Of a stretch of DNA of 64,000 nucleotides, positions 52,654 to 62,148 are shown piece after piece. Location of the stretch: the NCBI GenBank assembly GCA_964244585.1, contig CAXTJM010000012.1:1-64000 (forward strand). The letters are read 5' to 3'. Made by a program: the position numbers and the translations under genes. The DNA comes from LMUY01 sp964244585. Its GTDB lineage: Bacteria; Pseudomonadota; Alphaproteobacteria; Acetobacterales; Acetobacteraceae. Numbering within the stretch: the first letter of the stretch is position 1; each line of letters begins with the position of its first letter. Under the pieces are notes generated by a model. That model did not search any database and was not told the origin of the DNA. It saw only the letters and a list, made by a program, of their open reading frames with translations.

Positions 52654-53274
52654 CTATCCACCAAGTTCCGTGGGTGCCCGGTTGGCCATCATCGACAAAA
52701 CCTCCCGCCGGGTGTCCGGATCGGTGCGGAACGCCCCAAGCATGCTGCTCGTCACCATGGCGACGCCGGGTTTGTGGACGCCGCGCGTGGTCATGCATTG
52801 ATGGCCGGCCTCGATCATGACGGCGACACCCTTTGGCCGCAGCACGTCGTTGATCGTGTTTGCGATCTGCACCGTCAATTTCTCCTGAATTTGCAAACGC
52901 TTGCTGAACGCATCCACCACTCGCGCCAACTTGCTGATCCCCACGACGCGCCGAGCCGGCAGGTAGGCCACATGTGCCCGGCCGATGATCGGCACCATGT
53001 GGTGTTCGCAGTAGCTTTCCAGGCGGATGTCGCGCAGCAGGATGATCTCGTCGTAGCCCTCGACTTCCTCGAACGTCCGCTCGAGCAAGGCTGCGGCGTC
53101 CACGTCATACCCGGCGAACAACTCACGATACGATTGGACAACCCTGCCGGGCGTGTCCCGCAGGCCCTCCCGGGAGGGATCATCGCCAGCCCATCGAAGC
53201 AGGGTGCGAACGGCCGCTTCGGCTTCGGCTTGAGTAGGCATCGACCCTGGGCTGTGGGTATCCAAATCGATCAT
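52654..53274 (-). CDS. folE: GTP cyclohydrolase I
   Basis: A 206-residue FolE1 that converts GTP to dihydroneopterin triphosphate for folate. Zinc ligands are in SYCEHHMVP and GHQCMTTRGV, and LTVQIANTINDVLRPKGVAV is the family core. The start MIDLDTHSPGSMPTQ is short but typical; an ATG 11 codons in is an alternative. The upstream gene apaG ends 86 bases away, so folE probably has its own promoter. It overlaps or abuts the DsbD-like gene. Confidence 0.96.
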   Translation of the reverse strand: MIDLDTHSPGSMPTQAEAEAAVRTLLRWAGDDPSREGLRDTPGRVVQSYRELFAGYDVDAAALLERTFEEVEGYDEIILLRDIRLESYCEHHMVPIIGRAHVAYLPARRVVGISKLARVVDAFSKRLQIQEKLTVQIANTINDVLRPKGVAVMIEAGHQCMTTRGVHKPGVAMVTSSMLGAFRTDPDTRREVLSMMANRAPTELGG

Positions 53275-53360
53275 CCTGACTTCGGCGCGCGATATATGAG
53301 GGCGTGGAAGAAGGCCAAGGTCGCCCGTGTCCTGCCTCCATCCCGGGCAGCAGCAGGATA

Positions 53361-53765
53361 TCAGTGGAGCTGTCGTCCGCCATGGGGCGAGTCGAGGCTG
53401 AACGACGGGATGACGATGTCGAAGCTCTCGCCGGACCCGGCAGTGACCATGTGGTAGAACCCACCCATGAACCCGGTCGGGGTCTGCAACGGCGTTCCGG
53501 ACGTGTACTCGAACGTGTCGCCGGGTTCCAGCGAGGGCTGCTCACCAAGGACGCCCGGGCCTTCGACGGTGATGGTGCGGCCCCGCCCGTCGGTGATATG
53601 CCATGTGCGGCTCATCAATTGCACGGCTTCCAAGCCGCGATTGTGGATGCGGACGCGATAGGCCCAGACGAACCGTCCCTCATCCGGCGCGGACTGGTCT
53701 TCAAGATAGAGCGGCTGAACCGTCACGACGATCGACCGCGTCGTCGCCGTGTAATCGTCCGCCAT
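53361..53765 (-). CDS. apaG: ApaG domain protein
   Basis: A 134-residue Fn3-like protein. The family segments VQPLYLEDQSAPDEGRFVWAYRVRI, SRTWHITDGRG (GxGxxG-like) and EYTSGTPLQTPTGFMGGFYHM are present. ApaG proteins are linked to magnesium, cobalt and Ap4A phenotypes but have no assigned reaction. The ATG at 53765 overlaps the metZ stop by one base, and metZ-apaG is a common alphaproteobacterial pair. Confidence 0.92.
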   Translation of the reverse strand: MADDYTATTRSIVVTVQPLYLEDQSAPDEGRFVWAYRVRIHNRGLEAVQLMSRTWHITDGRGRTITVEGPGVLGEQPSLEPGDTFEYTSGTPLQTPTGFMGGFYHMVTAGSGESFDIVIPSFSLDSPHGGRQLH

Positions 53766-54973
53766 CACTCGGCCGCTCGGCGCGATCGGCCTGCCTCGAC
53801 GGCATCGAGCCCCCTTGCCAGGTCGGCACATAGATCGCCGGCATCCTCCAACCCAACCGAGAGCCGGATCACGCCATCGCCGATACCGAGCCTGGCACGC
53901 TCCTGCGCGCCGATCCGCATATGCGTGGTCGTCGCCGGGTGGGTCACCATCGACTTGGAATCGCCAAGATTGTTGCTGATGGCGATCAGGCCCAACGCGT
54001 TCATGACCTGGAAGGCAGCATCCTTGCCACCGGACAGTTCGAACGTGACGATGGTGCCCCCGGCAGACATCTGGGACATCGCCAGGGTATGTTGCGGATG
54101 GTCGACCCGGGCCGGGTAAAGCACCCGACGGATAGCGGGCTGGCCGGCCAGGAAATCGGCGACCTTGGCTGCACGGGCACAGGCTGCCTCCACCCGTAGG
54201 CTCAGCGTCTCCACACCCTTCAGGAGGACCCAGGCATTGAAGGGCGAGAGGCTGGGCCCGGTGTTGCGGATGAAAGGTTGCGCCGTGTTTTCGATCCAGG
54301 CGCGGCTGCCGAGGATGGCGCCACCCAGGGCGCGCCCCTGGCCGTCGATGTGCTTGGTGCAGGAATAGACGACGATGTCGGCCCCCATCTGCAATGGCTG
54401 TTGCAGCAACGGGGTTGCGAACACGTTGTCGACCACGACGAGTGCGCCTGCCTCGTGGGCCAGGGCGCACACTGCGCGAAGATCAATCACGTCCAGCATG
54501 GGATTGGAGGGGCTTTCCACCAGCACCATGGCGGCCGGGCGCCGGAACGCGTCCCGCCACTGCTGCAGATCGGTCCCATCCACGAACTCTGTCTCGACGC
54601 CATACCGCGGCAACAGGGTTGACACGATCCAATGACAGGATCCGAACAAAGCGCGGGAGGCGACGACGCGATCGCCCGCCTTCAAATGGCTCAGCATCGC
54701 CGCGTGGATCGCAGCCATGCCGGTTGCCGTGACACGGCAGGCCTCCGCGCCCTCCACGGCTGCAAGCCTGTCTTCAAGCATCGTGACGGTGGGGTTGCCG
54801 AAACGTGAATATTGATAATGCGGCTTGCTGCCGTCGAATGCGGCTTCAGCCTCCTCCGCACTCAGGTAGGTAAAGCCGGAGGTGAGGAACAGCGCCTCGC
54901 TCGTCTCCCCGTAGGGAGTGCGCTGGCCCCCGGCATGCACGAGACGGGTGGCGATGCGATAATCGGTATTCAT
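53765..54973 (-). CDS. metZ: O-succinylhomoserine sulfhydrylase
   Basis: A 402-residue PLP enzyme of the Cys/Met metabolism family that makes homocysteine from O-succinylhomoserine and sulfide. The PLP lysine is in YSCTKHIDGQGRALGG, and the start YRIATRLVHAGGQRT with FGNPTVTMLEDRLA are family blocks. O-acetylhomoserine sulfhydrylase or cystathionine gamma-synthase are possible alternatives by fold, but length, motifs and the SAM-II riboswitch upstream fit MetZ. Expression should fall when S-adenosylmethionine is plentiful. Confidence 0.9.
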   Translation of the reverse strand: MNTDYRIATRLVHAGGQRTPYGETSEALFLTSGFTYLSAEEAEAAFDGSKPHYQYSRFGNPTVTMLEDRLAAVEGAEACRVTATGMAAIHAAMLSHLKAGDRVVASRALFGSCHWIVSTLLPRYGVETEFVDGTDLQQWRDAFRRPAAMVLVESPSNPMLDVIDLRAVCALAHEAGALVVVDNVFATPLLQQPLQMGADIVVYSCTKHIDGQGRALGGAILGSRAWIENTAQPFIRNTGPSLSPFNAWVLLKGVETLSLRVEAACARAAKVADFLAGQPAIRRVLYPARVDHPQHTLAMSQMSAGGTIVTFELSGGKDAAFQVMNALGLIAISNNLGDSKSMVTHPATTTHMRIGAQERARLGIGDGVIRLSVGLEDAGDLCADLARGLDAVEAGRSRRAAE

Positions 54974-55070
54974 GCGGAAGGCCCTTACGACAATTCGGCT
55001 GCTTGGCGGCAGCAGGACGCATCGAACCAGCCGTAAAAACCCATCGCCAACGAATACCGCTCGACGACAA

Positions 55071-55129
55071 GGCCTCTTTAGCGCGTTTATTTAACCTCGC
55101 CGCAATCCGGCCGGACAAATCACGAGGGA
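55071..55129 (-). promoter_or_regulatory. SAM-II riboswitch upstream of metZ
   Basis: The minus-strand leader contains the SAM-II core. The P1 stem pairs CCTCG (55127-55123) with CGAGG (55099-55095); the loop begins TGATTTG, followed by CCGG and GGATTGC, then GTTAAATAAA after the stem, and GCTAAAGAGG as the 3' pseudoknot strand. These blocks and their spacing match metA/metX/metZ SAM-II aptamers in Alphaproteobacteria. The aptamer ends about 100 bases before the metZ start, farther than in many cases, and no clear terminator or occluded ribosome-binding site is visible, so the switching mode is open. Confidence 0.85.
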
Positions 55130-55197
55130 CTTCAAGCTAACTATGGCCAGTTGCGCCGTCAACGTGCAGTTTCTATAACGGCGGCCAAGATCGGCCC

Positions 55198-55271
55198 GCG
55201 GGTGTAGTTCAATGGTAGAACGGCAGCTTCCCAAGCTGCATACGAGGGTTCGATTCCCTTCACCCGCTCCA
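55198..55271 (+). tRNA. tRNA-Gly (anticodon CCC)
   Basis: A complete cloverleaf of 74 bases. The acceptor stem pairs GCGGGTG with CACCCGC, followed by discriminator T and an encoded CCA. The anticodon stem is GCAGC/GCTGC around the loop TTCCCAA, giving anticodon CCC (55230-55232) for GGG codons. The T-loop reads GGTTCGATTCC. It lies between metZ and the Pho-regulated operon. Confidence 0.96.
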
Positions 55272-55444
55272 GTGCTAAGACCCTCATGTCGATTGGCAGC
55301 GCCCCTGGGCTCAGCCGCAGACCCTCGGCCGCCTCCGCTGGTCGTCAGTCAGGACCGTGCACCGCCACGCCAGTCTGCCGGACGGCTACGCTGACGCGAG
55401 CCATGATGGCGGCTTCCTGCCCGGTGGGGCGCGATCTCTTGAAA

Positions 55445-55473
55445 CTGTCTCCGTCCTGTCATCGCGCTGTCAT
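55445..55473 (+). promoter_or_regulatory. Three-unit Pho box (PhoB binding site)
   Basis: Three direct 7-mers repeat every 11 bases: CTGTCTC (55445), CTGTCAT (55456) and CTGTCAT (55467), each separated by four bases. The last two are perfect matches to the PhoB half-site. A -10-like TATGGC at 55484-55489 lies 10 bases beyond the last unit, the normal promoter geometry, which predicts transcription starting at or next to the ATG at 55495. Confidence 0.85.
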
Positions 55474-55494
55474 CCGATCCGGTTATGGCACCGC

Positions 55495-56328
55495 ATGTCA
55501 TTCACTGTTGCACAAATCTCGGACACCCACCTTGGCGCCGGGACATCCTTGTTCCGGGACAACTTCACGCGTGTGGCCGCCGCGGTAAACGCGGCCGGGC
55601 CCGACCTGATCGTCGTCACAGGCGACGCATCGCTGGACGGCGCGGAGAGAGAGGCCGACCTCGCCTTCGCAGCCGGCCGATATGCCGCCCTTCTGCCCGC
55701 GCCGACCCATGCCGTGCCCGGCAACCACGACGTGGGCGACCATCCGGTGCGTGCGCCCCGCCAACCCGTCGATGACGGGCGGCTGGACTGCTTCCGTCGC
55801 CATTTCGGCGCGTGCCCCTGGCTGCTGGATCGCACGGGCTGGCGCCTGCTGGGCCTCGACAGCCAGGTCATGGGCGCCCATCGCGCCGCAGCCGGGGCAC
55901 AGGCCGCCCTGATTGCCCAGGCGCTGGACACGCTGGAGGACCGCCGCCTGGCCGTGTTCCTGCACAAGCCAATCTTCACCGCCGATCCGTCCGAGACGGT
56001 GTTCGACTACTGGTCCGTCCCGCCTTTCGCCCGCGCCCCGCTGCTGCCGTTGCTGGCGCACCCGAGCCTGCGCCTGGTGGCGTCCGGCCACCTCCATCTG
56101 CATCACGGCTTCTCCCGAGGTGCCGTTCGATATGTCTGGGCGCCCTCGGTCGCCTTCGTCGTGGCACCCGAGGAGCAGGCGGGGCTGCCGGGCGAACGCC
56201 TATGCGGCGCATTGCTGCATCGCTTCGGCGAGGATGCGGTCGAGACGGAGCTGGTGGCGCCGGCTGGCATGGAGCGTCCCTACATCCACGAGGTCCGCGA
56301 CGAGGCCTATCCCGAGCCGGTGAGGTGA
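55495..56328 (+). CDS. GpdQ-like class III metallophosphoesterase
   Basis: A 277-residue calcineurin-like phosphodiesterase. All metal-ligand motifs are present in order: SDTHLG (residues 9-14), VTGDASLDG, PGNHDVG, LHKPIF and GHLHLH. This resembles GpdQ/cAMP phosphodiesterase-type enzymes that cleave glycerophosphodiesters and other phosphodiesters in the cytoplasm; no signal peptide is seen. The ATG at 55495 gives the usual family start (MSFTVAQISDTHL). A Pho box ends 21 bases upstream, so the mRNA is probably leaderless. It begins a five-gene operon with an ABC transporter. Confidence 0.9.
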   Translation: MSFTVAQISDTHLGAGTSLFRDNFTRVAAAVNAAGPDLIVVTGDASLDGAEREADLAFAAGRYAALLPAPTHAVPGNHDVGDHPVRAPRQPVDDGRLDCFRRHFGACPWLLDRTGWRLLGLDSQVMGAHRAAAGAQAALIAQALDTLEDRRLAVFLHKPIFTADPSETVFDYWSVPPFARAPLLPLLAHPSLRLVASGHLHLHHGFSRGAVRYVWAPSVAFVVAPEEQAGLPGERLCGALLHRFGEDAVETELVAPAGMERPYIHEVRDEAYPEPVR

Positions 56329-56333
56329 GCGCC

Positions 56334-57456
<1,123 letters not shown>

Positions 57457-57464
<8 letters not shown>

Positions 57465-58365
57465 CGCCGCCGCGGAATACCGGGTCGGCTACCGCCTGGG
57501 CCTCGAGGCCGCGTCGGGGCTGCTGCTCGCCGCACCCGCAGTGCTGGCGTTGTTCGTGCTGCTGCTGCTGCCCACCGCCTCGCTGCTCGGCCTGTCGCTC
57601 ACGGACATGGAGCTGGGCGGCACGCCGCTGCGCTGGGTCGGCCTGGCGAATTACGTCGAGCTGCTGGACGACCCGGCCTTCCACGCGGCGCTCCGCAACA
57701 CCCTGGTCTATGTCGCCGTCGTGCTACCCCTCTCCGTCCTGCTCGGGCTGGGCATTGCGCTGCTGATCGAGGCCGGCACGCGCGGCCGCACCCTGTTCCG
57801 CGCCATCTTCTTCCTGCCGGTGGTGTCCCTGCTGGTCGCGATGGCGACCGCCTGGGAGTACCTGCTGCATCCGACCATCGGACCGCTGAACCAGGTCCTC
57901 GGCATGCTGGGCATCGCGCCCGTGAACTGGCTCGGCTCCTCGCGCTGGGTGCTGACCTCGCTGTGCATGATCGGCGTGTGGGAGAACCTGGGCTACGTCG
58001 TCGTGCTGTTCATGGCCGGTCTGACCGCGATCCCACCGGAGCTGGTGGCCGCGGCCGCCACCGACGGCGCGCGCACCGCCTGGGACCGTTTCGCGCTGGT
58101 CACCTGGCCGTTGCTCGGCCCCACCACCCTCTTCGTCGTCACCGTCACGGCGATCCGCTGCCTGCGGGTGTTCGACACGGTGGCGGCGCTGACCAAGGGC
58201 GGCCCGAACAACAGCAGCGAGGTGTTGTTGCACCTGATGTATCTGGACGGCTTCACCTACTTCCGCATCGGCTACTCCGCGGCGATCACCACAGTGTTCC
58301 TCGCGATCGTCCTGGTGCTCGTGCTGGTGCAGACCCGCGTGCTGGAACGCCGGGTGCATTACTGA
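57457..58365 (+). CDS. ABC transporter permease (UgpA/MalF-type)
   Basis: A 302-residue inner-membrane permease with six predicted helices. The first helix is LLLAAPAVLALFVLLLLPTASLLGLSL, and the EAA loop that contacts the ATPase reads ELVAAAATDGARTAWDRFALVTWPLL. Similar to UgpA-type permeases. The ATG at 57457 overlaps the end of the ATPase gene by 8 bases, so the two are translationally coupled. Confidence 0.92.
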
Positions 58366-59195
58366 TGCGGCGCGGCCTGCTCGCCGACACGCCCCGCCTG
58401 GTCCTGCTCTCGATGGCGGCCGTGCTGGTCATGGCGCCCTATCTGTTCATGCTCTCGGCCTCGGTGAAGCCCGGCGGCGAGATCTTCCAGGCCTCGCTGA
58501 ACCTGTGGCCGCAGCGGTTTTACGGCGTCGAGAACTACACCAAGGCGTTCACCGCCGTCCCGCTCGGCCGGATCCTGCTGAACGGGCTTATCGTGTGCGC
58601 CGTGCTGCTGGCGCTGCAGCTGCTGTTCGCCGTGCCGTGCGCCTATGCGCTGGCCAAGTTGCGCTGGCCGGGGCGAGACCTGGTGTTCGCACTGGTGCTG
58701 CTCGGCCTGCTGATCCCCGCCCACGTGCCCGCCCTGCCGCTGTATCTCGGCTTTGTCCGCCTTGGCCTGCTGGACAGCTACACCGCGCTGGTCGCGCCGT
58801 TCGCCATCTCGGTCTTCGCCGTGTTCCTGTTCCGCCAGGCCTTCAAGGCGCTGCCGGACGAGCTGATCCAGGCGGCGCGGATGGATGGCATGGGCGAGAT
58901 GTCCATCGTGTGGCGCGTCATCCTGCCCAACGCGCTGCCGACCGCCACCGCCTTCGCCACCTTCAGCATCGTCGCGCACTGGAACGACCTGTTCTGGCCG
59001 TTGATCGTCATCGGCTCCGAGCGGATGGCCACGCCCGCCCTCGGCGTCCTGTTCTTCCGCGCCGAAGAGGCCGGCAACGACACCGGCGCGCTGATGGCCG
59101 CCAGCGTGATCACGACGCTGCCGATGCTGCTCGCCTTCCTGCTAGCCCAGCGCTGGTTCGTCCAGGGCGTCGCCACCGCCGGCCTCAAAGGCTGA
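58365..59195 (+). CDS. ABC transporter permease (UgpE/MalG-type)
   Basis: A 276-residue second permease with six helices. The EAA loop reads ELIQAARMDGMGEMSIVWRVILPNALP, and the N-terminal APYLFMLSASVKPGGEIF is characteristic of the MalG/UgpE branch. The start overlaps the preceding stop by one base (TGATG). With the upstream permease it forms the heterodimeric channel. Confidence 0.92.
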   Translation: MRRGLLADTPRLVLLSMAAVLVMAPYLFMLSASVKPGGEIFQASLNLWPQRFYGVENYTKAFTAVPLGRILLNGLIVCAVLLALQLLFAVPCAYALAKLRWPGRDLVFALVLLGLLIPAHVPALPLYLGFVRLGLLDSYTALVAPFAISVFAVFLFRQAFKALPDELIQAARMDGMGEMSIVWRVILPNALPTATAFATFSIVAHWNDLFWPLIVIGSERMATPALGVLFFRAEEAGNDTGALMAASVITTLPMLLAFLLAQRWFVQGVATAGLKG

Positions 59196-59219
59196 ACCCC
59201 CTTGCCACGGAGACTTGCC

Positions 59220-60482
59220 ATGCTGTCCCGCCGCCGCCTGCTCGCCACGCCCCTCGCGCTTCCGCTGCTCGCCCGCCCGGCGGCGGCAGCCGCCACCGAG
59301 CTGATCGTCCACTACGCCATGCCGGCCATCTTCAAGGACCCGATGGAGCAGATCGCCGCCGCCTTCGCGAAGGAAAATCCCGACATCGCGGTCCACTTTC
59401 CCGCCCCGTCGCCGACCTACGAGGACGGGCTGCAGCAGGTGATCCGCCAGTCGGCGGCCGGCGGCATGCCGGATGTGAGCTTCCAGGGGCTGAACCGCCT
59501 GCGCTTCCTGGCAGAACGCAACCTGCCCGTGGACCTCGCCCCGCTGCTGGCCAAGGACGGCGACCCGACGCAGCTCGGCTGGACTCCAGGCATCCTCGAA
59601 CTCGCCAAGGTCGGCAGCAAGCAGGCCGGCATGGCCTTCTCAGCGTCCAACCCGATCGTCTATTACAACGCCGCCCTGGTCCGCCGCGCCGGCGGCGACC
59701 CCGACGCCTTCCCGCAGGACTGGCCCGGCGTGCTGTCGCTGGCGGCACGTATCGCCGGGCTGGGGGAGGGCATCAGCTCCATGCATTTCCGCTGGTCCGG
59801 CGACGACTGGATGTTCTCCGCCCTGCTATACGGTTACGGCGGCCGGATGCTGACACCAGACGAGACGCACGTCGCCTTCGGGGAGCCCGGGCTGAAAGCC
59901 CTTGAGCTGCTGGACCGCATGGTCAAGGAGGGTAAAATGCCCCCGCTGACCACCGAGGCGGCGATGCAGGCCTTCTATGCCGGCAAGCTCGGCCTGTTCA
60001 TGGGCACCACCGCCTACATCGGCAGCATGGTGAAGTCCGTAGGGCCGCAGGTGGAGCTGCGGACCACGCGGATGCCGGTGATCACCCCGCAGGGCAAGCT
60101 GCCGACCGGGGGCAATGCCGCCGTCATGCTGACGAAGGACCCGGCACGGCAAGACGCAGCCTGGCGGTTCATGCGCTTCGCCGCTGGCCCCGTCGGGCAG
60201 ACGATCATGGTGCGCGGCACCGGCTACGTGCCCTCCAACACCCTGACGCTGCACGATCCACGATACCTCGCCGATTTCTACCGCGACAACCCGCTGTTCC
60301 GGCCGGCCGAGGAGCAGATCCCGCTGATGCAGCCCTGGTACGCCTTCCCCGGCACCAACGGCGTGCGCATCACCCAGGCGATCGTCGACAACCTGGCCCG
60401 GATCGTGGAACAGCAGGGCACACCGAAGACGGTGCTGGCAGACATGACGGAACAAGTTCAGCGCCTCCTGCCGCAAGCGTGA
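59220..60482 (+). CDS. Extracellular solute-binding protein family 1 (UgpB-like)
   Basis: A 420-residue periplasmic binding protein that would deliver substrate to the ABC importer. The signal peptide LSRRRLLATPLALPLLARPAAAA contains SRRRLL, resembling a twin-arginine signal. The mature part (IVHYAMPAIFKDPMEQIAAAFAKENPDIAVHF ... IGSMVKSVGPQVELRTTRMPVI) has the cluster D/UgpB-type architecture. The ligand cannot be read from sequence; the Pho box and adjacent phosphodiesterase point to an organophosphorus diester. GGAG 7 bases upstream supports the ATG at 59220; a TTG at 59202 is less likely. Confidence 0.9.
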   Translation: MLSRRRLLATPLALPLLARPAAAAATELIVHYAMPAIFKDPMEQIAAAFAKENPDIAVHFPAPSPTYEDGLQQVIRQSAAGGMPDVSFQGLNRLRFLAERNLPVDLAPLLAKDGDPTQLGWTPGILELAKVGSKQAGMAFSASNPIVYYNAALVRRAGGDPDAFPQDWPGVLSLAARIAGLGEGISSMHFRWSGDDWMFSALLYGYGGRMLTPDETHVAFGEPGLKALELLDRMVKEGKMPPLTTEAAMQAFYAGKLGLFMGTTAYIGSMVKSVGPQVELRTTRMPVITPQGKLPTGGNAAVMLTKDPARQDAAWRFMRFAAGPVGQTIMVRGTGYVPSNTLTLHDPRYLADFYRDNPLFRPAEEQIPLMQPWYAFPGTNGVRITQAIVDNLARIVEQQGTPKTVLADMTEQVQRLLPQA

Positions 60483-60505
60483 TCCACACGCAGCGTTCCG
60501 GTCCA

Positions 60506-60640
60506 TCAAGCCAGCGTCGGGCTGCGAGACGGCGGGCCAGCATGGGTCTCCGCCAGGATGCCGCCCCGGATCACCAGCGTTCCCGCCACCACACATCCGG
60601 CACGACCGATGTCGCGTTGGTCAGACCGTCTCGGTGCTGC
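60506..60640 (-). pseudogene. phnM: phnM 5' remnant, frameshifted and truncated
   Basis: Directly downstream of phnL on the minus strand lies a decayed PhnM N-terminus. It reads TETV, then after one lost base LTNATSVVPD, then after a second one-base change VVAGTLVIRGGILAETHAGPPSR, and stops at TGA (60508-60506). With both shifts repaired it gives ETVLTNATSVVPD-(R)-VVAGTLVIRGG, the usual start of PhnM, the diphosphatase that acts on ribose methylphosphonate triphosphate in the C-P lyase pathway. About 45 of the roughly 380 codons remain; the rest is absent and the convergent transporter operon ends just beyond. No start codon is evident. Confidence 0.75.
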
Positions 60641-60667
60641 GAGCCCGGAATTTGGCCGGCGTGATGC

Positions 60668-61375
60668 TCAGGCGGCTTCCTGCAACGGTGTCACGGAGAA
60701 CAAGCGGTCGGCGATGGCGTCGCGCGTCTCGGCGTCATGCACGATGCCGAGGATCGCCACACCGCGCGCCTTGGCCGCCTGCACCAGCCCGATCACCACG
60801 GCCCGGTTGGCCGCATCCAGCGAGGCGGTCGGCTCGTCCAGCAGCAGCACCGGATGGCCACCCAGGAAGCCGCGCGCGAGGTTGACCCGCTGCTGCTCCC
60901 CGCCGGAGAAGGTGGCGGGCGGCAGGGCGTGCAGGCGTTCCGGTATGTTCAGGCTCAGCAGCATCGCCCGTGCGCGCTGCTGGGCCTCCGCGGGCTCGGT
61001 GCCGCGCACGGTCAGCGCTTCCGCCACGATGTGCAGCGCCGGGATGCGCGGCACCACGCGAAGGAACTGGCTGACATAGCCCAGCGTGTCCCGCCGCACG
61101 TCCAACACCGTGCGCGGTTCCGCCTGTGCCAGGTCCAACCACTGGTCACGGTGCCGCACCATGATGCTGCCACCCTCCGCCCGGTAGTTACCGTAAACCG
61201 TGCGCAGGAAGGTGGACTTGCCGGCGCCGGACGGCCCGGACAGCACCACGCACTCGCCGGCACGCAGGTCCAGGCACACGCCCTCCAGCACCGGGATGCG
61301 AACGCCCCCTTGCAGATGCAGGGTGAAGGATTTTACTAATCCGACCGTGCGCAGCATCGTCTCGTTGGTGGTCAT
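60668..61375 (-). CDS. phnL: PhnL, C-P lyase accessory ABC-type ATPase
   Basis: A 235-residue ABC-type ATPase that associates with the C-P lyase core complex rather than a transporter. Walker A is GPSGAGKST, the signature is FSGGEQQRVNLARGF, and Walker B is PVLLLDEPTASLD. The start LRTVGLVKSFTLHLQGGVRIPVL is typical of PhnL. The ATG at 61375 overlaps the phnK stop (ATGA). The next gene in the usual order, phnM, survives only as a remnant. Confidence 0.93.
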   Translation of the reverse strand: MTTNETMLRTVGLVKSFTLHLQGGVRIPVLEGVCLDLRAGECVVLSGPSGAGKSTFLRTVYGNYRAEGGSIMVRHRDQWLDLAQAEPRTVLDVRRDTLGYVSQFLRVVPRIPALHIVAEALTVRGTEPAEAQQRARAMLLSLNIPERLHALPPATFSGGEQQRVNLARGFLGGHPVLLLDEPTASLDAANRAVVIGLVQAAKARGVAILGIVHDAETRDAIADRLFSVTPLQEAA

Positions 61376-62148
61376 GCGTGCAGTACCGAGCTGACGAGCA
61401 ATTGGGTGTAGGGATGCTGCGGGTCGTCCAGCACCTGGTCGGTCAAGCCGGATTCCACCACCCGTCCGGCCCGCATCACCAGGATGCGGCCGGCGAGCAG
61501 GCGGGCCACCGCGATGTCATGCGTCACCAGCACGACCGCGACACCCAACCGGGCGACCAGGTCGCGGATCAGGTCCAGCAGCCGGGCCTGCACCGACACG
61601 TCCAGCCCGCCTGTCGGCTCGTCCATGAACACCAGGCGTGGCTGCGTCACCAGCGTGCGTGCGATCTGCAGCCGCTGCAGCATCCCGCCGGAGAAGGTTC
61701 GGGGCAGGTCGTCCACGCGTTCCGGCGCGATCTCCACCAGGCGCAGCCAGTCGATCGCGGCGGCACGGATGTCGCCGTAATGCCGGGCGCCCTGGGCCAT
61801 CAGGCGCTCGCCCACATTGCCCCCGGCGGACACGGCCATGCGCAGGGCCTGCCGCGGGTCCTGGTGGATGGTGCCCCAGTCGGTCCGGTGCAGCGCGCGC
61901 AAGGCCGGGGCCGGCATGCGGTGCACGTCATGCCCGCGTCCGTCACGGTCCCGGTAGGTCACCACGCCCGCGTCCGGCCGCACCGCGCCGGCCAGCGCGT
62001 TCAGCAGCGTGGTCTTGCCCGAGCCGCTTTCCCCCACCACCGCCAGGACCTCGCCGGGGAACACCTCGGCGTCCACCCCGTCCAGCGCGGCGATGCGGCC
62101 GAAGGTCAGATGCAGGTCCCGCGCCGAAAGCAATGCGTCCGGGGTCAT
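61372..62148 (-). CDS. phnK: PhnK, C-P lyase accessory ABC-type ATPase
   Basis: A 258-residue ATPase that binds the PhnGHIJ core. Walker A is GESGSGKTT, the signature is FSGGMLQRLQIARTL, and Walker B is LVFMDEPTGGLD, followed by VTHDIAVARLLAGRI. The C-terminal DDPQHPYTQLLVSSVL resembles dipeptide-type ATPases, as expected for PhnK. The ATG at 62148 overlaps the phnJ stop (ATGA). Confidence 0.93.
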   Translation of the reverse strand: MTPDALLSARDLHLTFGRIAALDGVDAEVFPGEVLAVVGESGSGKTTLLNALAGAVRPDAGVVTYRDRDGRGHDVHRMPAPALRALHRTDWGTIHQDPRQALRMAVSAGGNVGERLMAQGARHYGDIRAAAIDWLRLVEIAPERVDDLPRTFSGGMLQRLQIARTLVTQPRLVFMDEPTGGLDVSVQARLLDLIRDLVARLGVAVVLVTHDIAVARLLAGRILVMRAGRVVESGLTDQVLDDPQHPYTQLLVSSVLHA

